Positions 7,882 through 15,664 of a stretch of 64,000 nt of DNA are shown piece by piece. Every line of letters starts with the position of its first letter. The stretch's first letter is position 1. A model generated the notes under the pieces. It saw nothing but the letters and a program-made list of their open reading frames with translations. It searched no databases and was not told where the DNA came from. The DNA comes from Shewanella amazonensis SB2B (GTDB lineage: Bacteria > Pseudomonadota > Gammaproteobacteria > Enterobacterales > Shewanellaceae), in assembly GCF_000015245.1 (NCBI RefSeq), contig NC_008700.1, forward strand, positions 3,236,501 through 3,300,500. The letters run 5' to 3'. The position numbers and the translations under genes are program-made.

Positions 7882-9951
7882 TCAACCACCCGCCCTTTCA
7901 ATCAGCAGTGAGGATGTCAGTATTTGCGGCAACACCTCTGGCTGTAGATTTCCCTTTTTATACCAAAGATATAAAGGCACACCAGAACGCTGATGTTTTG
8001 CAAGAAACTCGGTAATCTGCGGGTCGCCATTGGTCCAGTCGCCCAGCATCACGGCCATCCCTGCACGCTCGAAGGCCGCCTGGGTGTCCTGCCGCTCAAT
8101 GGCCGTTGTTTCATTCACTTTACAGGTCAGGCACCAATCGGCACTGAAATACACAAACACATCCTGCTCCATGATCAGCGCCGACAAGTCCTTCTCGTTA
8201 AATGTCAGTGGCCTGTTTGTCTCGGCACCTGCCTTCGATATCTGAGTCTCTGCCCCCGGCGATACGCTGAGCAGGGTGCCGGCGACAATAATGACCGCCA
8301 GCAGCGCTGGCCACCAGGGCCTCTCTCGGCCCCCATGCTGGAGCAATCCCATCAGCCAGAGAGCAAGACCCAGCAGCATTGCCAGCAGCAAGGCAACAAA
8401 CACATATTGGCGGTCAGTCTGCTGCATCAGCACCCACACCAGTCCAAGGGCCGTAAGCAACATGGGCACAGCAAAAATGCGTTTCGCTGTCACCATCCAG
8501 GCACCGGGCTTAGGCATTCGCTGACGCAGTGCCGGTACAAAGCCCACCAGCAAAAAGGGCAAAGCCATGCCCAGACCCAAACCGGCAAACACCATGAGCC
8601 CAACGTAAGCCGGCAGCACCAGCGCCGCCCCCAGAGCTGTGGCCATAAAAGGCCCGGTACAGGGGGTGGCCACAAAGGCAGCCAGCACACCGGTCCAAAA
8701 ATCCCCCGCCGGTCCTTGTTGCTGCTGCAGGCGACTGCCCGAACTCAGGGTGCCCATTTCAAACAAACCGGCCAGATTCAGCCCTATGGCCATCATCAGT
8801 AGAATAAGCGCCACTATGATTTCAGGCCGCTGCAATTGAAAGGCCCAGCCCACCTGTAAACCGAACTGCCGCAGCACCAGAATAAGGGCTCCCAGCATTA
8901 CGCACACCAAGACGGCGCCGAGTGTGTATGCCACAGCGCCGCGCCGGGCAAGTCGCTCGTCCCCCATGTGAGTCAGACTCAGCACTTTTAAGCTGAGAAT
9001 GGGAAAGACGCAGGGCATCAGATTCAGCAGTAATCCTCCGAGCACGGCTCCCAACACGGCCACCACAGACAGGGACAGCAGCGAGCCCTCTTGCGCAGCC
9101 GGTAAACCGGCTTCGGTTGGGAACATCAATGCACCGCCCGCCTGCCCGGTCGCCTTGACCCGGATAGCCAGGCCTTTATCCAGTGTCAGCACCCCATGAA
9201 AGTCACTGACATCCCCCTCACCGGCCTGGGTCTGCATAAAGAGGCGGTCACCCTTTTGCACAAAGGATTGCGGCGCCGTATTGGACAGCGCGCCATTGAC
9301 CTCAGGGTAAAAGTGCAGATTATCAGTCACGGAAGCGGTTTCGGGCAGGGGCAGCGACAACACAAATAGCCCATCGCGGACAGTGAAATCAGCGCTGGCC
9401 GCCACGGGTTTTGGGATAGCTTGACGCCAGACATTAAAGGCGGCCTGCTGTGTCTTGGGCGCGCCCTTGTCGCCAACAATAAAGTGGGTTTCGAGCCGCT
9501 GCTGCTCGGGTAAACACAGCGTGGGACTGCACACCAGATAGCGCAGTTCCACCGCAACATCAATGGCGGTACCCGCGGCGATGTCATCGGCAATCTGCAG
9601 TGGTGCCAGCAAGGCATAGTCACCGTGATAGATGTAATTCATCATGCCGCTTATCAACAGGGACTCGGGGGCAGGATATTGCAGTTCTCCCACTGTGACC
9701 CCCTCCGGCAGTTGCCATTGCAGCTGCAGCGGGAAACCGGCGTCACCGGGGTTGAGCCAATAACCGTGCCATCCCGCTTCGGGCGACATACGGACAGCCA
9801 GGGAGGTCTGGGTCCCGGACGCCGGAGTGTTTGATTCCAGCAGCAGCGATGCCGCTATCTTTTGGTCCGGGCCGTCGCTTGCCATTGCAGGCAAACATGC
9901 CAACAGGATGCAACCCACGAGGATGTGAAACCAAAAGGTGATGATTTTCAT
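7882..9951 (-). CDS. Thiol:disulfide interchange protein, DsbD/ScsB type
   Basis: About 689 residues in three parts. An N-terminal signal peptide (MKIITFWFHILVG...) leads into a periplasmic domain of about 270 residues. The membrane domain (about 295-550) has the DsbD electron-relay cysteines at Cys314 (LMPCVFP) and Cys431 (ATPCTGP). The C-terminal thioredoxin-like domain has CLTC at about 607-610 (ADWCLTCK). It would carry electrons from cytosolic thioredoxin to periplasmic partners. The long N-domain is more like ScsB than classical DsbD. The start at 9951 (MKII) leaves off sixteen residues that do not look like a signal. The double-thioredoxin protein upstream, 103 bases away on the same strand, is a likely partner. 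Confidence 0.9.
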   Translation of the reverse strand: MKIITFWFHILVGCILLACLPAMASDGPDQKIAASLLLESNTPASGTQTSLAVRMSPEAGWHGYWLNPGDAGFPLQLQWQLPEGVTVGELQYPAPESLLISGMMNYIYHGDYALLAPLQIADDIAAGTAIDVAVELRYLVCSPTLCLPEQQRLETHFIVGDKGAPKTQQAAFNVWRQAIPKPVAASADFTVRDGLFVLSLPLPETASVTDNLHFYPEVNGALSNTAPQSFVQKGDRLFMQTQAGEGDVSDFHGVLTLDKGLAIRVKATGQAGGALMFPTEAGLPAAQEGSLLSLSVVAVLGAVLGGLLLNLMPCVFPILSLKVLSLTHMGDERLARRGAVAYTLGAVLVCVMLGALILVLRQFGLQVGWAFQLQRPEIIVALILLMMAIGLNLAGLFEMGTLSSGSRLQQQQGPAGDFWTGVLAAFVATPCTGPFMATALGAALVLPAYVGLMVFAGLGLGMALPFLLVGFVPALRQRMPKPGAWMVTAKRIFAVPMLLTALGLVWVLMQQTDRQYVFVALLLAMLLGLALWLMGLLQHGGRERPWWPALLAVIIVAGTLLSVSPGAETQISKAGAETNRPLTFNEKDLSALIMEQDVFVYFSADWCLTCKVNETTAIERQDTQAAFERAGMAVMLGDWTNGDPQITEFLAKHQRSGVPLYLWYKKGNLQPEVLPQILTSSLLIERAGG

Positions 9952-10054
9952 GGTATAGCCTGTACTCCAAGTCCTGAGTGTCAGTCCCCTGTCATCCAAC
10001 CCTGTGAAGTAACTGCGGGTCGCGCTGAAAGGGGCCTGACGTTATGGTGCTGCG

Positions 10055-11146
10055 TTATTCAGCGACATCCCCGGTAAGTAACGCGTTGAGGCGTTCGCTG
10101 AAGTCAGGCGCCTTGGGACTCACCTTCTCCGTGACCTTGCCGTGCTCATCGATATAGACGACGGTTGGCAGCTGGCTAACCCCGAATTGTCCAAACAGAC
10201 TGCCTTGTTCATCGAACACAATCGGCAAACGCGGTGCGTAGTTGGTTTGGTATTCGGCCAGATCGGCCTCGGATGACCAGAGGTTACCGGATACATGCAG
10301 CCACTGGGCTTTGCTGTTGGCGGCGTGCTGCTCAACCATTTCACGCACCTGCTGACAGGCTTTGGCAGTAGCAGGCTCAGACTCCGCCAGATACCACTCA
10401 CACCAAGGGGCGAAGAACACCAGTCCTGTTGCCTTACCCGGCGTAGCAGTCGAGGGCAGCGGATAATCAGTCTTATCGAGGGCCGTTAATGTCAGCGAAC
10501 TCAGCTCATCACCCCGCTCAATCACCTGCGCTTTTTTGGCCACGGCATTTGTCTGTGACTCACTCAGCTCAGGCTTGGCTGCCGCACCGGCAACCACCTC
10601 TTTGAGTGCCTGATGAAATGCCTCGTCATCCTGATGCCCCACGTAGGCAATATGGCCGCTGGTATCAATCAAAAAGTGCTGCGGCGTCACCCGCAGGTTA
10701 AACGCCCGCGCCAGTGAGCCATCATCTATGGTCATCGGCATCGTCAGCCCCGCCTTTTTTACAAAGGCAGTGACTGAATTGTTGTCATCGCTGATGCCGG
10801 TATTAACGGCAATCACCTGCAACTCATCACCATACTGCTGATAAATATCTTCAAACCCGGGCATTTGCTGGCGGCAAGGCACGCACCAGGTTGCCCAGAA
10901 CTTGATGTACACCGGTTTTTTGCCATAGATCTCGCCAAGATTCAGGCTATCACCCGCCAGAGTGGTCACGGTCAGCTCAGGCGCGGGTGCACCAATGAGT
11001 TCATTGCCAGCGACTTTGGCTCTTCTTTCCCCTTCTGCGGCAAAATCATCCGACGCCACCGAAGGCCCGACAAAGGCCGAGGACAGCAACAACGTTGAAA
11101 GACTCATAATCAGCAACCTGGATAGCTTGGGGGGTATTTGTGTCAT
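10055..11146 (-). CDS. Exported double thioredoxin-fold (TlpA/redoxin-like) protein
   Basis: Protein of 363 residues with an N-terminal signal peptide (to about residue 31). The first thioredoxin domain (about 50-185) is TlpA-like with a complete WCVPC at 87-91 and the cis-proline region VTPQHFLI. The second domain (about 215-355) keeps the fold (LVFFAPWCEWY, LPTVVYID), but the second active-site cysteine is replaced: Cys249-Glu-Trp-Tyr252. It may use another cysteine (Cys264) or act as a binding domain. It lies upstream of, and co-directional with, a DsbD-like reductase, suggesting that it is kept reduced by that membrane protein. Confidence 0.85.
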   Translation of the reverse strand: MTQIPPKLSRLLIMSLSTLLLSSAFVGPSVASDDFAAEGERRAKVAGNELIGAPAPELTVTTLAGDSLNLGEIYGKKPVYIKFWATWCVPCRQQMPGFEDIYQQYGDELQVIAVNTGISDDNNSVTAFVKKAGLTMPMTIDDGSLARAFNLRVTPQHFLIDTSGHIAYVGHQDDEAFHQALKEVVAGAAAKPELSESQTNAVAKKAQVIERGDELSSLTLTALDKTDYPLPSTATPGKATGLVFFAPWCEWYLAESEPATAKACQQVREMVEQHAANSKAQWLHVSGNLWSSEADLAEYQTNYAPRLPIVFDEQGSLFGQFGVSQLPTVVYIDEHGKVTEKVSPKAPDFSERLNALLTGDVAE

Positions 11147-11377
11147 GCGTGATTCCCATATTCGACAACGGATAAGTGAAGCGCAGCAGCCAGCTCTCAG
11201 AGAGTTACAGCATGACTGCTTACGACTGCGGGCATGGTAAGCAATCAGGGGAAATGCGAATTGTAGATTTTCGACATGTCAGTAAGATGCACAGGGGATT
11301 GCCGGACTGTGATTGACTGGCATTAACCGGGGACGGTTGGGATATACTGGCTCAACCCGCATTTGGAGCGCTTTGCC

Positions 11378-12196
11378 ATGTCAACATTGCCGCATCTTGG
11401 TTTTCAGGTTTATCAGCCCTGCGCCCCGCTGCTGCCCTATGTTCGCTGCTACTGGCAAATCACCCGCATTGCCGCCCCTGAGACAAGGTCGACCGAATTC
11501 ATGCACCCCGAAGGAGGCACCGGCATCATCTTCAATTTCGGTGCGCCAATGCACTTCGATGGCTGGCAACACAGGGCCCAGTGTCTGGTGACAGGCCCCA
11601 CCAAACAAAGCACCAGGCTGGAGCTTTCAGGCCGGGTCGATGCGCTCGGCATTCGTTTTTGGCCCGGCGCCGGACGGGCGTTTTTAAAGACGCCCCTGTC
11701 GGAAATGCTCGGTCAAACCCTGACACCGGCCGACCTGTCGCTCGCACTCTTAAGCGATGAGCTGGCCGAACGTCTGGCCGTGCTGCCCACCGCGCCTGAG
11801 CGCATTGCGCTGCTTGAAACCCGGCTGCTGCACTACCTCACCGCCCATGGCTCACAAACACAGACGACCGAACCCAGCATGAAATATGCGCTCAACTGGA
11901 TAGCCGAGCAAAAAGGTCAGGGAGAAATACGTAACCTGCTCACCGAGATAGACATCAGCCAACGCCAGCTTGAGCGTTTATTCCAGCAAAACCTGGGGAT
12001 GTCGCCAAAAAACTACAGCATATTGCAGCGCACCGGCTTCGCCCGGGAACTGCTTAAAAGCGACACCGACAGCCCTCTCACCGACATCGGCTATCAGGCC
12101 GGATTCTACGACCAGGCCCATTTCATCCGTGAGTTCAAGCAAGTGATTGGCATCACCCCGGGGCAATTCCGAAGCAAGGCGTTGCTTAGGCGCTGA
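11378..12196 (+). CDS. AraC-family transcriptional regulator
   Basis: Protein of 272 residues. The N-terminal part (LGFQVYQPCAPLLPYVRCYW, then HPEGGTGIIFNFG) is the sensor domain seen in many AraC regulators of the DUF6597 kind, and the C-terminal 100 residues hold the DNA-binding pair of helix-turn-helix motifs (ISQRQLERLFQQNLGMSPKNY; DIGYQAGFYDQAHFIREFKQVIGITPGQFR). The ATG at 11378 has TGGAG nine bases upstream; a TTG five codons earlier is an alternative. It is divergent from the thioredoxin gene across about 230 bases, so it may control it, but no operator was identified. It is the last core-like gene before the accessory island. Confidence 0.87.
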   Translation: MSTLPHLGFQVYQPCAPLLPYVRCYWQITRIAAPETRSTEFMHPEGGTGIIFNFGAPMHFDGWQHRAQCLVTGPTKQSTRLELSGRVDALGIRFWPGAGRAFLKTPLSEMLGQTLTPADLSLALLSDELAERLAVLPTAPERIALLETRLLHYLTAHGSQTQTTEPSMKYALNWIAEQKGQGEIRNLLTEIDISQRQLERLFQQNLGMSPKNYSILQRTGFARELLKSDTDSPLTDIGYQAGFYDQAHFIREFKQVIGITPGQFRSKALLRR

Positions 12197-12336
12197 ACCC
12201 CAGCCCAACCCTTGGTTGTATATGTATGCCAAGGCCACCACTCGATGCCATTCATCACCTGCCGTGGGCTTTCGCACTGCCACACCCGTGACCCGCCGCG
12301 AGTCCGTCCATGGAGGCTCAACGGCGAAAAATGCTT

Positions 12337-12460
12337 CCTTGCACAAAAGCCAGTTCGCCATCTGCCGGACAGGAGTCCCAATGCCGCGAAGGGCTGGACG
12401 CCCGAGAGCGGCCATGGCTCTCGTTCGCAACATATCGCTTCGCGATGCTCACCCTGTCGC
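12337..12460 (+). repeat. Degenerate intergenic repeat, copy A
   Basis: Copy A contains AAAGCCAGTTCGCCATC (from 12346) and, 50 bases later, CCATGGCTCTCG (12412-12423) followed by a hairpin ATCGC-TTC-GCGAT (12434-12446) and GCTCACC. The same blocks in the same order appear in reverse complement near 12.79-12.86 kb. Found by eye; the element type is unknown. Confidence 0.5.
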
Positions 12461-12789
12461 CGATGGTCGCTGGTGCAGCAGTGCCAGTAAAAGGGTGTTC
12501 CTCTCTGGCTTGCTATGCATGTTTGAATATGACTAATGAAACTCGAAAGCTGGAATGTTGCACCGTTCCCCGTTCCGACGCTGCCGAGGACTGCATGGAT
12601 GCAGGAGTTAGAACGAAGCAGGAGCCAGAGTCGGGGACGTTGCTGGAAATGGCGTGGCGAGGCATGGAGCCGAGCTGGGATGGATTTATATGGACGTAAA
12701 TCCGCGAGTCTGGCGCGCTAGCCAATTTTCAACATAAGGCCGAGGGGTTTTCAGCGTCGGTTGGGGGGGCTGGTGGATTGGATAAGGGC

Positions 12790-12860
12790 GAATGCTCGCT
12801 GATAGCGAGGGTGCTCATGAGCGCGAGCCATGGATGGCGAGCTGGCTCTTTTGCATGGAT
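12790..12860 (-). repeat. Degenerate intergenic repeat, copy B (inverted)
   Basis: Read on the minus strand this holds AAAGAGCCAGCTCGCCATC, then CCATGGCTCGCG (12822-12833), and then a hairpin CTCGCT-GAT-AGCGAG (12795-12809). It matches copy A block for block but lacks the roughly 46-base insert between the blocks. The hairpin is kept although its bases differ. Confidence 0.5.
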
Positions 12861-13113
12861 GCAATTGCAAGTCGACACTGCCTCCGCGTGGCGCTCGAGA
12901 CGAGCTTCGGCTCCAGCTAAGCGACAACCCCACAAGGATGTGAATATATTCAAACTATTCATTTAGGTTCAAAGCAATACCCATGGAATAAAATGGTTAA
13001 TTTCTACCTTGATTATTACTGCCAGTATTAATTTCTTAACGAAGATGTTTCTATAAAATTCTTACAGTTCAAAAGAATCGAGTAATCTGCTTTTTTGCGA
13101 ACTAAATTTAAAG

Positions 13114-13989
13114 CTAATACAAACTCATAATTTTAGGAAGTGGCTTGCCTAGATACATAAAATCCAGAACTCTGACTGGCGGCGTCCGTTTGCCCAATCC
13201 AATAACCCATGAAAAATTACTAACACCTTCAAGATGTTTTGCAACTGAATCCTTAGGCTTGCAACAATCCTTATATTTTTTATCAAAGTTGTTACAGCCA
13301 CAAAATTCATCATCTTTAAACTCTGAAAATCTTTCGTATGCATTATGGGCCACTTGATATCCAGGCCATCTCCCAAACTCTTTCAAGTAATAATGCCGAC
13401 AGGCCCACAAAGTGTATAAATCAAGTAGCTTAATCAATGATTGTCCCATCAACCAAGTCTCATCTCCTGGCTCAAAGGCACAGATTGAACCATCTGGGAA
13501 ATTTGTATGCCGCTCACCAATCCAGATTAATCCATTCCAAAATGCCCAAGCTTTAGGGAGTTTAGTTAAATCATTAGGCAAACATACCAAAAGAGTAGCG
13601 CTCAAATTACTTCCTTCTAAAAGAGCGCTATTAGTCAATAACCATATCCCGTTATCTTCCGTCCATACTTGGGTGCGAGGATAAGCGACTTTAACAGCCT
13701 CCATCTCACTTAGATATTTTTGTTTAATATCTGAGCAGATGATCTGTGTGGTGTTACTGGCCGGCCGTGATCGACTGGTCGCCCCTTGTCCTCCGGAGTT
13801 CCCTTGCCATGATTCGGTTGAGGGTCTTCTCTGTCTTTGTTGTTCATGTTTATCAATCTCCCCTAGCATAAAGTGTGGTGTATTGCACTGTGTGCTAGGA
13901 ACCACAATGCCACCGTCTTTGATACATGGAAAAATGTTAGAATCTAGTTGCATTCCGATAACTTCTAACTGTTGCTTTACGCAATTCAT
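13114..13989 (-). CDS. E2-like (ubiquitin-conjugating fold) protein with SEC-C zinc motif
   Basis: Protein of 291 residues, not a named gene. Residues about 95-215 resemble bacterial E2/UBC-fold proteins: His161, then FPDGSIC with Cys170 at the place of the catalytic cysteine in the E2 H-P-N...G-x-x-C pattern, then a Trp (W179), W195 and GRWPG (206-210). The C-terminus has Cys230-x-Cys232 and Cys242-Cys243 with KKYK between (CGCNNFDKKYKDCC), a good match to the SEC-C zinc motif. Residues about 48-82 are a Gln/Arg/Ser/Gly-rich linker with noticeably higher GC than the rest. No E1, JAB protease or ubiquitin-like gene is nearby. It is AT-rich against its surroundings and divergent from an XRE/ImmA pair. 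The family call is motif-based inference; a defence or stress role is speculative. Confidence 0.55.
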   Translation of the reverse strand: MNCVKQQLEVIGMQLDSNIFPCIKDGGIVVPSTQCNTPHFMLGEIDKHEQQRQRRPSTESWQGNSGGQGATSRSRPASNTTQIICSDIKQKYLSEMEAVKVAYPRTQVWTEDNGIWLLTNSALLEGSNLSATLLVCLPNDLTKLPKAWAFWNGLIWIGERHTNFPDGSICAFEPGDETWLMGQSLIKLLDLYTLWACRHYYLKEFGRWPGYQVAHNAYERFSEFKDDEFCGCNNFDKKYKDCCKPKDSVAKHLEGVSNFSWVIGLGKRTPPVRVLDFMYLGKPLPKIMSLY

Positions 13990-13998
13990 CTTTCCACC

Positions 13999-14088
13999 TG
14001 TTAACTTCGAGATTAGCTATAGTTAAGATGTTTCCATATCTAGACTTACATGTCAACTATTGTTAAAGTAAATCTTAACAGAGGTTAA
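13999..14088. promoter_or_regulatory. Operator-like array of GTTAA half-sites
   Basis: Between the divergent E2-like and XRE genes the half-site GTTAA or its complement occurs five times: GTTAAC at 14000, GTTAAGAT at 14022, TGTTAA at 14061, TTAACA at 14075 and GGTTAA at 14083. GTTAAGAT (14022-14029) and ATCTTAAC (14072-14079) are perfect inverted copies, and TGTTAA-N8-TTAACA (14061-14080) is a compact dyad just before the XRE ribosome-binding site. This is the layout expected for binding of the XRE protein to both promoters. Confidence 0.5.
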
Positions 14089-14092
14089 TGCT

Positions 14093-14452
14093 ATGACTGA
14101 CAAAAATACACAAGCTCAAATAATAAGCAGTAAAATCAAATCATTAAGAGCTAAGCTAGATTGGAATCAATCTAGGCTTGCTACAGAAGCAGGAATAAGT
14201 GGAGCTGCCCTCAGTAAGATAGAACAGGGAGATAAGCGAGTTCCTACCATCGTAGTTCTAAGGAAATTAGCTACTGCTCTAAAAGTTGATGTACATGAAC
14301 TGACCGGAGAAGATGCTCCAAATCGCTCTGCACAAGCCGAACGTACTATGGAGTTTTATAGAAAATTTGGCGTGCTTGAAGAACTCAGTGAAGATGACCA
14401 AAAGCGGCTAATAGATATGGCTAATAGGTTGAAGGAAATCACAAATAAATGA
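14093..14452 (+). CDS. XRE-family helix-turn-helix regulator
   Basis: Protein of 119 residues. Residues about 10-65 form a Cro/CI-type helix-turn-helix domain (IKSLRAKLDWNQSRLATEAG, ALSKIEQGDKRVPTI, LRKLATALKV). A helical tail of about 50 residues (MEFYRKFGVLEELSEDDQ...) probably mediates dimerisation. AGAGG lies before the ATG. Its last codon overlaps the start of the ImmA/IrrE peptidase gene (ATGA), so the two are translationally coupled. In phage and mobile-element systems such as ImmR/ImmA, and in DdrO/IrrE, the peptidase cleaves the repressor to release target genes. Here the divergent E2-like gene and this operon itself are the likely targets. Confidence 0.9.
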   Translation: MTDKNTQAQIISSKIKSLRAKLDWNQSRLATEAGISGAALSKIEQGDKRVPTIVVLRKLATALKVDVHELTGEDAPNRSAQAERTMEFYRKFGVLEELSEDDQKRLIDMANRLKEITNK

Positions 14453-15249
14453 TCAAAAAACAGCGCGGAGCAATCGAAGCGGAAGATTTATTAGAAGATT
14501 TGGGTATAGATTCACTACCAGTCGATCCCTTTGAAATAGCTAGTCTAGTTGACAATCCATCCTTTCGAGTAGTTTTTAATTTAGTTCCATATGATGCAAA
14601 GAGCATTCTTGGAAAAGCGATAGGAAATGACTCTGGCGCTGTCGTAGATATCAATTCCAACATTCCGGATGAAGGAAGATTGAATTTTACTGCTGCACAT
14701 GAATTGGGGCATGTTTGTATGCATATTATGCCTGGAAGTAAAACTTCTTTTGAATGCGGCAAGCAGCAACTTCAATCTTCCCATGATGACCCCTTTGAAA
14801 AAGAGGCTAATGAATTTGCATCAGCATTGCTGATGCCTGAAAAACTAATTAATGAGCTAACTGATAAAAATATTAACTGGAAAAACATAAAACATATCAA
14901 GGATATATGCAAAACTTCTCTAGAATCGACTTTCAGAAGATTATCAACAATTTACAGTGAGCCATGTGCATTAATTATCCACAAAAATGGCAAGTTCACT
15001 AGGTTTGTAACTTCGCCATACTTTGAAGTTTATATAGAGAGAAATAATTTATCAGACGAGCAGTTAAAAAAATGTGCTAATGGATTAAATAATGAATTTT
15101 TTAGCAGTTTTGAAGAGTCTTCCCCTTCCGGCTGGGTAAAACCAAAGGTTAGATCCTATACATTACAAAAAATTTATACGAGTTCAGTATCATTATCCGA
15201 TGGCTTTGTATATACCCTTATAAAATATAATGACAAGTGCTTAAATTAG
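14449..15249 (+). CDS. ImmA/IrrE-family metallopeptidase
   Basis: Protein of 266 residues with a zinc-peptidase core: HELGH at 84-88 (AAHELGHVCMH) and the third ligand region with Glu119 (FEKEANEFASALLMP). This is the COG2856 pattern of ImmA/IrrE proteases, which cut a partner XRE repressor in response to a signal. The N-terminus (EAEDLLEDLGIDSLPVDPFEIA) is typical of the family. The C-terminal about 110 residues are specific to this protein and may sense the signal. The start codon overlaps the stop of the XRE gene. Codon use and base composition are AT-rich like the neighbouring cassette genes, a sign of horizontal transfer. Confidence 0.88.
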   Translation: MIKKQRGAIEAEDLLEDLGIDSLPVDPFEIASLVDNPSFRVVFNLVPYDAKSILGKAIGNDSGAVVDINSNIPDEGRLNFTAAHELGHVCMHIMPGSKTSFECGKQQLQSSHDDPFEKEANEFASALLMPEKLINELTDKNINWKNIKHIKDICKTSLESTFRRLSTIYSEPCALIIHKNGKFTRFVTSPYFEVYIERNNLSDEQLKKCANGLNNEFFSSFEESSPSGWVKPKVRSYTLQKIYTSSVSLSDGFVYTLIKYNDKCLN

Positions 15250-15471
15250 TGAATTCTTCATGAATATTAAATAGGAATATCCTCCTAAATTACAATTACT
15301 ACCCAGAACACATATTAAAATTCATTTAAGAATAATAATCCATCAATAATAAACCATACATCTACTAACCATTTTCATTAGCAGTTTCATATTACTCTCG
15401 TGAATATGGAGTTAATATCCACTTTTAATCATAGCTGTTCATTAGGTTAAATCGAATCCGCAATATCAAAT
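15250..15471. other. AT-rich non-coding tail of the cassette
   Basis: About 220 AT-rich bases after the peptidase gene with no open frame of note. It ends at the palindrome at 15472, beyond which the base composition returns to that of the core genome. TTCATTAGGTTAAA at 15438-15451 resembles TTCATTTAGGTTCAAA at 12958-12973 on the other side of the cassette. Confidence 0.5.
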
Positions 15472-15499
15472 AAAAAACGAACCCTAGGGTTCGTTTTTT
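15472..15499. terminator. Perfect palindromic bidirectional terminator
   Basis: A 28-base perfect palindrome centred on CCCTAGGG, with six A at one end and six T at the other, so it forms a GC-rich hairpin with a T-run in either direction. It can end both the rightward peptidase operon and the leftward glycine cleavage operon. Confidence 0.8.
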
Positions 15500-15569
15500 A
15501 TTCGGCTAAACCGAAGTTCAACCTGACAGTAATTGCGTTGCCGACGCTGCTCATGCAAGGCAAATCGAT

Positions 15570-15612
15570 GGTTCCAGCGCGCAGTTTACTTTTGTAAATG
15601 AGCACTGGAACC
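15570..15612. repeat. Stem-loop downstream of gcvP
   Basis: GGTTCCAG (15570-15577) pairs with CTGGAACC (15605-15612), and the interior has a second partial pairing (GTTTAC / GTAAAT). A shorter hairpin TTCGG-CTAAA-CCGAA lies at 15501-15515. Neither has a T-run on the gcvP side. They may protect the 3' end of the gcv mRNA. Confidence 0.4.
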
Positions 15613-15664
15613 GAGATTTAACGCCCCTCTTTCGAGTTCAAGCAGCAAGTCCAGGCAGCAATTT

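Larger units (their letters stand above)
12197..12957. other. GC-rich non-coding stretch with inverted degenerate repeats
   Basis: About 760 bases with several short open frames on both strands but no ribosome-binding sites, no recognisable protein and no consistent coding pattern. It holds two related, degenerate elements in opposite orientation (listed separately) around a spacer with a small hairpin (GGATTTA 12682-12688 / TAAATCC 12697-12703). It separates the AraC gene from the AT-rich cassette and probably represents decayed or repeat DNA. Confidence 0.5.

Noticed and set aside
12147..12699. Short overlapping frames in the stretch after the AraC gene
   Set aside because: No start signals and no recognisable domain; they lie in repeat-bearing DNA and conflict in frame with each other.
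15570..15664. Possible integron attC site, because ATTTAACGCC lies after a stem-loop
   Set aside because: No matching GTTRRRY end was found at a proper distance, and no integrase or cassette array is present.
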